Shown piece by piece: positions 7,005 through 10,967 of a DNA stretch of 10,967 nucleotides; positions within the stretch are counted from its first letter, which is position 1; each line of letters opens with the position of its first letter. The position numbers and the translations under genes were made by a program. The notes under the pieces are model-generated. The model made no database searches and had not been told where the DNA came from. It worked only from the letters and a program-made list of their open reading frames with translations. Origin of the DNA: JAFGED01 sp034430835 (GTDB lineage Bacteria; Chloroflexota; Anaerolineae; B4-G1); assembly GCA_034430835.1 (NCBI GenBank), contig DAOUDX010000214.1, positions 1 to 10,967 on the forward strand, given 5' to 3'.

Positions 7005-7010
7005 TTACAA

Positions 7011-7062
7011 TTCCACCAGGCCACAAGTCCAGTCAAATTTTGAAAAGTGGCCGGTAGTGGAA
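7011..7062. repeat. Bipartite inverted repeat after the GAP1-like gene
   Basis: TTCCAC (7011-7016) and GGCCAC (7019-7024) pair with GTGGCC (7047-7052) and GTGGAA (7057-7062). This gives 12 bp in two blocks around a 22-nt AT-rich loop. It starts 27 nt beyond the stop codon of the gene ending at 7089. It lacks a U-tract, so it may protect the 3' end of the mRNA or help termination rather than act as a classic intrinsic terminator. Confidence 0.45.
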
Positions 7063-7088
7063 TCCGCGGGAGTTGTCATCGGAACAGT

Positions 7089-8780
7089 CTAGAGGTCCAG
7101 CAGCCGAGACACGAAGCCCTTTCTTCTGGGCGGTAGGGCCGCGACCGCATCGCCGACCGCTCGCTGGAACGGCCCAGGTGTTTCGGGTTGTCCGGCGACA
7201 ATCTCTTCCAGGGCACGCAGTTCCTGCTCTGGCTGCATCTTGACATAGGGTGTCAACCGCGAAAGGCAGCTCGTTTCCCTGGCCCTCAGCAAGGCTCGCA
7301 CGAGTGCGGCTAACTCGTATTCCCCGGGACCACCAGTCGCCAGATAGAGATCCAGAAATGTGTCTCCTCTACCTGGAACGGGCAGCGTCCAGGGCTCCAC
7401 GATTCTGGAGCGGAGTGCGGTCTGCACGAACTTGTAGTATTCGTCCTTGTTGAGGAGTTGAAGCTCGCGATATAGTTCATCCCGCTGGCCTGTCCAGCAG
7501 GCATAGAGCAAACGTAGGGAGGCGTGATCGACCCGCTGTAGAAGCCAGTCGATGGCCTGGATTTCCTCATGCCGCGGAGCGCGAGCCCCCTGTGACTCGT
7601 AGGCCAGATACAGCGTTTCTGTGAGCTTGGGCAACGAGAATCCCTCTCGCAATCGGTCAAAGAGATCGGTCGGCTTTGCGTGAGAGCCGAGGTATTGAGA
7701 GACGCGGCTTGTCAGAACGGCCGGCAATGCCTTCTCCAATTCCCTACGGAGCAATTCCGGTACCAGTCTGTGGTTGACTTCGAAAATCGAGTCAGCCACC
7801 TCGGATGGTGTCGTGTCGATCAATGAGTCAGGGCGAGTTCTGCCCTCCAGCCACTCGCATATGGTAAAAGCGTGGTCTCGATAGCGGCTAATGGTCTCTA
7901 ATTGCTGTCTCTCGATAAGCGCCATGGCCCAGCGCTCGTAGGCCGTCTCTGGCTGACTCGCCGCGACTCCGTCCAGGCGTTGGGACTGGGTGTTCACTGT
8001 AATGAGGCGGCGGTTGCTGGGTGATTTCAGAAGCCCAAGAGCCCAGTAGTAGGTGTCCACCAGGTTGCAGCCGTGGAAGTAGGTGTCGAAACTGCAGTGT
8101 GGACGGATGGCGCTGGGCACGGCGAAGAAGGCGGCCTCCAACGCGCTCTCGACCTGTGTGGGTTCCCCTATGAAAGCAACGGCCAATCGACCGCTGGCCA
8201 GTCGATCGGCTCTCAGAGCCAACAGAGCGAGATCCTTCAAACCTTGTAGGGGCCAGGTCTTGGCTGTCTCAATTCCGTACGTTGGCGCTTGTGTAACCTC
8301 AACGGAAGCAGGGGGAACATCGCCCGTCCGCCAATCACCTGCTCCCAGAGCTGCCGAGACGGTGGTGATGAACCGAAATTGGCGGAACACCAGAAAGGGA
8401 TCGGATTCGATGCGCTTGAACGTCTCTGGCTCGAAAACCAAGCTATGGGCCAGGTAGCGCCCTCTTCGACCCAGGCGGTCCGGCTCGGTCAAGCGGACGA
8501 TCTGTGCCACCATGATCTTGCCTGTGGAGAGCGTAGAGAAGAGATGCTTCACAGCCTCTATGCCTGAAGGGAAATAGACCAAACGCGCCTCCATTTCCCT
8601 CACCTCGGACTCTGTCAAGCCAGATTTGCTGTAGAAGAGCGTCTGGAAACCTTCTCGATCGTGCGGTGACTGCTCCCGCTCCACACTGGCATAGAGTTGC
8701 TGCCAGGCTGATACCTCGGCTATCACCGGGCCTTTTCCCCCTGCTGCGCACCGAGTATCCCGCCAAAGCATGGGCAGCAT
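7089..8780 (-). CDS. GAP1-like GTPase-associated protein
   Basis: This is a 563-residue soluble protein with no membrane helices. The N-terminal part (about 25-170) has the pattern QLYASVERE...GFQTLFYSKSGL...LVYFPSG, then a beta-rich block with GRRGRYLAHSLVF and FRQFRF. That pattern resembles the N-terminal domain of GTPase-associated protein 1 (GAP1-N2 type). The mixed middle (about 175-330) and mostly helical C-terminal part (about 330-563) would be the M and C domains. In published comparative work GAP1 genes sit beside TRAFAC-like GTPases in systems proposed to act in conflict or defence, and no activity is known to me. The partner here is the GTPase gene 21 nt upstream. The ATG at 8780 has a weak ribosome-binding site. 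A GTG at 8726 (residue 19), with purine-rich sequence upstream, is an alternative start that keeps the whole N-terminal domain. The assignment is from recalled pattern, without a profile search. Confidence 0.65.
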   Translation of the reverse strand: MLPMLWRDTRCAAGGKGPVIAEVSAWQQLYASVEREQSPHDREGFQTLFYSKSGLTESEVREMEARLVYFPSGIEAVKHLFSTLSTGKIMVAQIVRLTEPDRLGRRGRYLAHSLVFEPETFKRIESDPFLVFRQFRFITTVSAALGAGDWRTGDVPPASVEVTQAPTYGIETAKTWPLQGLKDLALLALRADRLASGRLAVAFIGEPTQVESALEAAFFAVPSAIRPHCSFDTYFHGCNLVDTYYWALGLLKSPSNRRLITVNTQSQRLDGVAASQPETAYERWAMALIERQQLETISRYRDHAFTICEWLEGRTRPDSLIDTTPSEVADSIFEVNHRLVPELLRRELEKALPAVLTSRVSQYLGSHAKPTDLFDRLREGFSLPKLTETLYLAYESQGARAPRHEEIQAIDWLLQRVDHASLRLLYACWTGQRDELYRELQLLNKDEYYKFVQTALRSRIVEPWTLPVPGRGDTFLDLYLATGGPGEYELAALVRALLRARETSCLSRLTPYVKMQPEQELRALEEIVAGQPETPGPFQRAVGDAVAALPPRRKGFVSRLLDL

Positions 8781-8801
8781 TTATTCCAGTTCACAGGAGT
8801 G

Positions 8802-10073
8802 CTAGCCTTTGGCGAGAAGCACCACCAGGAATCCAACGATTCCTCCAATCACACTGCCTATCCCCGCAGATCCTGGCAGAACCGCTCCCTGCGCCAAGGT
8901 CCACTGTCTTGGTTTGAACAGGACCTTCCAGTTTTTGGCGATTTGGCCGCCTGAGAACCCGCCCACCAGGCCAAAGAACACGCCGAGTGCCAGCGCCCAT
9001 ATCTCTGCGCCCTGCTGCCCCCCCATGAGACCTCCCAGGATTCCGCCCACTGTGCCGTAGACCGTGCCGCCCAGGAACGCGAAAGACATCCAATCCAAAT
9101 GCTCCATCCACTGCAAACGCCGCCTTGATAGGGATGGTGCCATGGCTATCATCCATATCGTCGGATCGAGGACTCGGAGGGGATTGACCTCCACAGGCAT
9201 TTGTCCGTTCTCCGGCGCAGACCCCAGGGCGGAGACAATGGAGAACCCCACTCTCCGAAAATTCATCTGTGCCGAGTTCATGAACTCATCTGCCCCGAGT
9301 TCTTGGCGTGTAAAGTCGTACAGTAGATTGGATATCTCGTACATTCGATGCTGATATCCTCTCACATTCGCCAGGCTGCTCACCGAGCCATTGGCGAGAT
9401 AAGTTCGCGCGTCGCTCCAAGGGGGTGCTGATAGGTGATCCACTATTTCGTCGGCCTTGGTGTAGACGACCATCAAATCCTGACCCCGTGTGTTGCCTCC
9501 CAGGTCTTCTATGCCTATGACGTAGGTGTTGAGCAGTGTCCGCATCTCGTGGGGTGGATCCTGCATGTCGGGTAGGCTGATCAACAGCATAACCATCTCC
9601 GCCTTCTGTGCGAAGCGGGCATACTTGACCAGTTCACTCGCTCTTTCAAAAGCCTCTCCGCTGGTATCATAGAAGACCAAGGTGCAATTGCGCTGCTCTT
9701 GCCACATAGGAATGCCAGCCACACGGAGCATAGTGGGGCGGGGAAAGTTCATCGGTGTGGAGCCAGGTAGTTTGCCGTCTTTAAGCATCCTGGCATTGTT
9801 GTGAACCGTCTCGAGGTCTCGATCGCTCAAGCTCAGGGCGAAGAAATCCGGCTGCCAGAGGGCAGGCAGAGAGGATTCTTTCAGTACGTAGAAGAGGCTT
9901 GCGAAGTAGACGGTCTTGCCGTGTCCGCGGAGACCAACTGCGCTGACGACGAGTGGCGGGTACCTGTCGTAGCCCCGCACATACATGGCAGGCACCTGCT
10001 CGTTGCAGCCGGGGCAGAAGTAGCCTTCCTCCAGTGTGAACTGGTCGTCTGCAAGGCAGAATGGACAAAGCAT
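8802..10073 (-). CDS. Membrane-anchored TRAFAC-like GTPase with N-terminal zinc ribbon
   Basis: This is a 423-residue protein in three parts. Residues 1-25 form a zinc ribbon (C3-x2-C6, C20-x2-C23). Residues about 40-300 form a P-loop GTPase: G1 GLRGHGKT (47-54), G3 DTSG (136-139) after hydrophobic strand LVFY, and G4 TKAD (205-208) after strand LMVVY. Residues about 330-421 hold three Gly-rich hydrophobic segments (about 330-353, 357-378, 398-421) with glycine-zipper spacing (GGTVYGTVGGILGGLMGG), so the C-terminus should be membrane-embedded. Zinc ribbon plus TRAFAC-like GTPase beside a GAP1-like gene recalls the double-GTPase (DO-GTPase2-like) systems proposed for conflict roles. GTP binding is well supported by the motifs, but the biological role is inferred. 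The ATG at 10073 follows GGAGG (10080-10084) with a 6-nt gap. It is the first gene of a two-gene operon. Confidence 0.8.
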   Translation of the reverse strand: MLCPFCLADDQFTLEEGYFCPGCNEQVPAMYVRGYDRYPPLVVSAVGLRGHGKTVYFASLFYVLKESSLPALWQPDFFALSLSDRDLETVHNNARMLKDGKLPGSTPMNFPRPTMLRVAGIPMWQEQRNCTLVFYDTSGEAFERASELVKYARFAQKAEMVMLLISLPDMQDPPHEMRTLLNTYVIGIEDLGGNTRGQDLMVVYTKADEIVDHLSAPPWSDARTYLANGSVSSLANVRGYQHRMYEISNLLYDFTRQELGADEFMNSAQMNFRRVGFSIVSALGSAPENGQMPVEVNPLRVLDPTIWMIAMAPSLSRRRLQWMEHLDWMSFAFLGGTVYGTVGGILGGLMGGQQGAEIWALALGVFFGLVGGFSGGQIAKNWKVLFKPRQWTLAQGAVLPGSAGIGSVIGGIVGFLVVLLAKG

Positions 10074-10100
10074 AATCTACCTCCGAGTGTTTCTTCCGCT

Positions 10101-10113
10101 CCAGTATAACTGG
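10101..10113. promoter_or_regulatory. Operator-like palindrome in the GTPase leader
   Basis: CCAGT-ATA-ACTGG is a perfect inverted repeat, extended by T10100/A10114 to 15 bp. It lies between the promoter at 10179-10207 and the GTPase start. It could bind a dimeric regulator or form a short RNA hairpin. A neighbouring AAGCA/TGCTT stem (10114-10127) would be transcribed with it. No regulator gene is adjacent. Confidence 0.35.
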
Positions 10114-10178
10114 AAGCAATGATGCTTGCAGCAGGGGACGAAGGCGCTTTTTCCCCGATCTGAACAAAGCTGGCAGAG

Positions 10179-10207
10179 ATTGTAGCACGGTTCGACATGC
10201 CGCGCAA
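10179..10207 (-). promoter_or_regulatory. Candidate promoter of the GTPase/GAP1-like operon
   Basis: On the minus strand the bases are TTGCGC (10207-10202), a 17-nt spacer, then TACAAT (10184-10179). The -10 box is 5 of 6 and the spacing ideal. The expected start near 10172 gives a leader of about 100 nt before the ATG at 10073. Confidence 0.5.
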
Positions 10208-10296
10208 ACCAGCTTCAATCGAAATGGATCTTGCCACCTTGATTCAATGTGGGATGGAATCGGTGTCCAGGTCAGAAACGTGTTGGTGAGTCCTGA

Positions 10297-10378
10297 TTTC
10301 GCGTAGTCATTTCAGACCCCAGCAATTGGACAATTTGGGATGCATCATACTCGAAAGCGAGGACTAGCCTACGCGAAA
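10297..10378. repeat. 82-bp segment bounded by 10-bp inverted repeats
   Basis: TTTCGCGTAG (10297-10306) and its exact complement CTACGCGAAA (10369-10378) enclose 62 bp. Inside is a second perfect palindrome, AATTG-ga-CAATT (10324-10335). It could be a miniature inverted-repeat element, a structured RNA or a protein-binding region. No target duplication could be established by eye. Confidence 0.4.
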
Positions 10379-10500
10379 CGGTGTTGCCTGGCTTGATCGT
10401 CTGGCCAGGGCAGATGGGGCAGACAATGGAATCCAGCGCTTTGGTCCTGACCTCTATCTTGTTCTCAGCGGCGACGGGCCAAAGTGGGTGTGCACACGAA

Positions 10501-10547
10501 AGCCCCGTTGGGCTACCGCTGGTATTCGGAGGAAACCCAACAGGGCT
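10501..10547. repeat. Long hairpin beyond hicA, REP-like
   Basis: AGCCC-c-GTTGGG (10501-10512) pairs with CCCAAC-a-GGGCT (10536-10547). This is 11 bp with one mismatch around a 23-nt loop. It lies 30 nt past the hicA stop codon. On the minus strand the stem is followed by TTTCGTG, a weak U-tract, so it may serve as the hicA transcript end. AGCCCC...GGGCT arms are also common in dispersed palindromic repeats. Confidence 0.45.
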
Positions 10548-10576
10548 GGGCGCTTGGATCTACTCACGCAGGTTAG

Positions 10577-10804
10577 CTATAACTGTTCCATAAACTCCTC
10601 AGGCGTCACTCCGGCCTGCCTCAGAATGCCCCGCAGCGTACCAATCGCCAGCTCGCGATGCAAAGGCACCACACAGCCAACGTCACCCTCCGGCGTTTGC
10701 TTCTTGAGCACCACGTGGCTGCCGCGCTGCCGTATCTGCCCAAAGCCCAGCTTCTCCAAAGCGCGAATGGCCTCTTGCCCCGATACCCTGCGCAGCCTAG
10801 GCAT
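10577..10804 (-). CDS. hicA: HicA-family toxin (type II toxin-antitoxin mRNA interferase)
   Basis: This is a 75-residue basic protein covering the whole HicA/YcfA double-stranded RNA-binding-like fold. The N-terminal helix motif VSGQEAIRALEKLGF (7-21) leads into RQRGSHVVLKK (25-35) with the conserved catalytic His30. CVVPLHREL (44-52) and the final helix LRGILRQAGVTPEEFMEQL (57-75) complete it. HicA toxins cleave mRNA and are normally held by a HicB antitoxin encoded next to them. No HicB reading frame is present on either side in this window: the 114 bp upstream to the divergent gene holds stops in the relevant frame, and downstream is non-coding. The toxin gene is intact, with no frameshift. 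The ATG at 10804 lacks a strong ribosome-binding site and no clear promoter was found, so expression may be low. Confidence 0.85.
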   Translation of the reverse strand: MPRLRRVSGQEAIRALEKLGFGQIRQRGSHVVLKKQTPEGDVGCVVPLHRELAIGTLRGILRQAGVTPEEFMEQL

Positions 10805-10846
10805 AGGTCACTGAGGCCTCGAAGGTGGTCAGTAGTCAATGTCATT

Positions 10847-10862
10847 AAGTTAAGGTTAACTT
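10847..10862. promoter_or_regulatory. Perfect operator-like palindrome between hicA and the divergent gene
   Basis: AAGTTAA-GG-TTAACTT is a perfect 7+7 inverted repeat with a 2-bp centre. It overlaps the -35 box of the right-firing promoter and lies 43 bp upstream of hicA. Size, symmetry and position fit a repressor operator controlling one or both divergent genes. Confidence 0.5.
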
Positions 10863-10883
10863 TGGGGGCATAATGGTTATGAT
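10856..10883 (+). promoter_or_regulatory. Candidate promoter of the gene at 10919
   Basis: TTAACT (10856-10861), a 16-nt spacer and TATGAT (10878-10883), about 36 nt before the ATG. Both boxes are partial matches. The -35 is half covered by the palindrome at 10847-10862. Confidence 0.4.
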
Positions 10884-10918
10884 AGCCTTCTGATGGAATA
10901 CAAACTCAGGAGGCTCAG

Positions 10919-10967
10919 ATGCCAGAGAATACGGCGAATCTTATTACCGGACTGCTGACAGCCTTGC
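10919..10967 (+). CDS. 5' end of a gene cut by the right edge
   Basis: An ATG at 10919 follows AGGAGG (10908-10913) with a 5-nt gap, and the frame is open to the window end (16 codons, MPENTANLITGLLTAL). The strong ribosome-binding site makes a real start likely. The visible residues are too few to recognise a family. The alternation of hydrophobic residues would suit an amphipathic helix. It is divergent from hicA. Confidence 0.65.
   Translation, partial: MPENTANLITGLLTAL

Larger units (their letters stand above)
10074..10576. other. 503-bp non-coding interval
   Basis: No frame here has a convincing start, ribosome-binding site and codon pattern. It holds the GTPase-operon promoter and palindrome at its left end, a 10-bp inverted repeat spanning 10297-10378, a small CCTGGC/GCCAGG hairpin (10387-10409) and a long hairpin at 10501-10547. 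It may contain remnants of an older element, but no recognisable protein fragment was seen. Confidence 0.5.

Noticed and set aside
10381..10593. A 70-codon plus-strand frame
   Set aside because: It has no ribosome-binding site or recognisable domain, crosses the hairpin at 10501-10547 and overlaps hicA antisense.
10621..10845. A 74-codon minus-strand frame starting just upstream of hicA, considered as a HicB candidate
   Set aside because: It is an out-of-frame reading of hicA and shows none of the HicB pattern.
1..10967. CRISPR arrays, tRNA or rRNA genes, insertion-sequence transposases
   Set aside because: No regularly spaced direct repeats, cloverleaf-like segments, rRNA motifs or transposase-like proteins were seen.

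Overview
Overall: this is a gene-dense window of roughly 60% GC, with almost every gene on the minus strand. No marker gene fixes the taxon. Three things fit a Chloroflexota (Anaerolineae-like) genome: the lipoprotein with a Thr/Pro-rich linker and PD40-like repeats, the GTPase/GAP1-like pair, and short palindromes of the CTTCGAC...GTCGAAG type. This is inference.

Layout, left to right. (1) Positions 1-606 hold two back-to-back promoters. One fires left out of the window. The other (TTGCGG-17-TATAAT) fires right into a small TTG-started zinc-ribbon gene (250-498), which ends at a strong intrinsic terminator (575-606). (2) A minus-strand envelope/transport operon runs from 4876 down to 625: a LiaF-like membrane protein, an ABC ATPase coupled to it by a GTGA overlap, an AT-richer lipoprotein gene, and a large ABC-2-type permease. 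The lipoprotein gene separates the ATPase from the permease and looks like a later insertion. The operon has a promoter whose -35 box starts inside the upstream gene. (3) An ABC-F protein (4938-6608) is preceded by a regulatory leader: a near-consensus promoter, an 18-codon upstream ORF with its own Shine-Dalgarno, and an intrinsic terminator just before the structural gene. This is the layout of ribosome-mediated attenuation. (4) Positions 6820-7088 hold several large inverted repeats. (5) A two-gene minus-strand operon (10073-7089) encodes a zinc-ribbon/TRAFAC-like GTPase with a glycine-zipper membrane tail, and a GAP1-like partner. This resembles GTPase-centred systems proposed to act in biological conflict, and is the best candidate for a poorly described system here. 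(6) Positions 10074-10576 are non-coding, with a promoter, an operator-like palindrome and two hairpin or inverted-repeat elements. (7) A lone HicA-family toxin gene (10577-10804) has no recognisable antitoxin beside it. It is divergent from a gene beginning at 10919, with a perfect 16-bp palindrome between them.

How they may work together: the ABC-F protein with its antibiotic-type leader, followed by a LiaF-like protein and an ABC exporter, suggests an antibiotic or envelope-stress block. The GTPase/GAP1 pair and the HicA gene add likely defence or stress functions. All functional links are inferred from sequence motifs and gene order.
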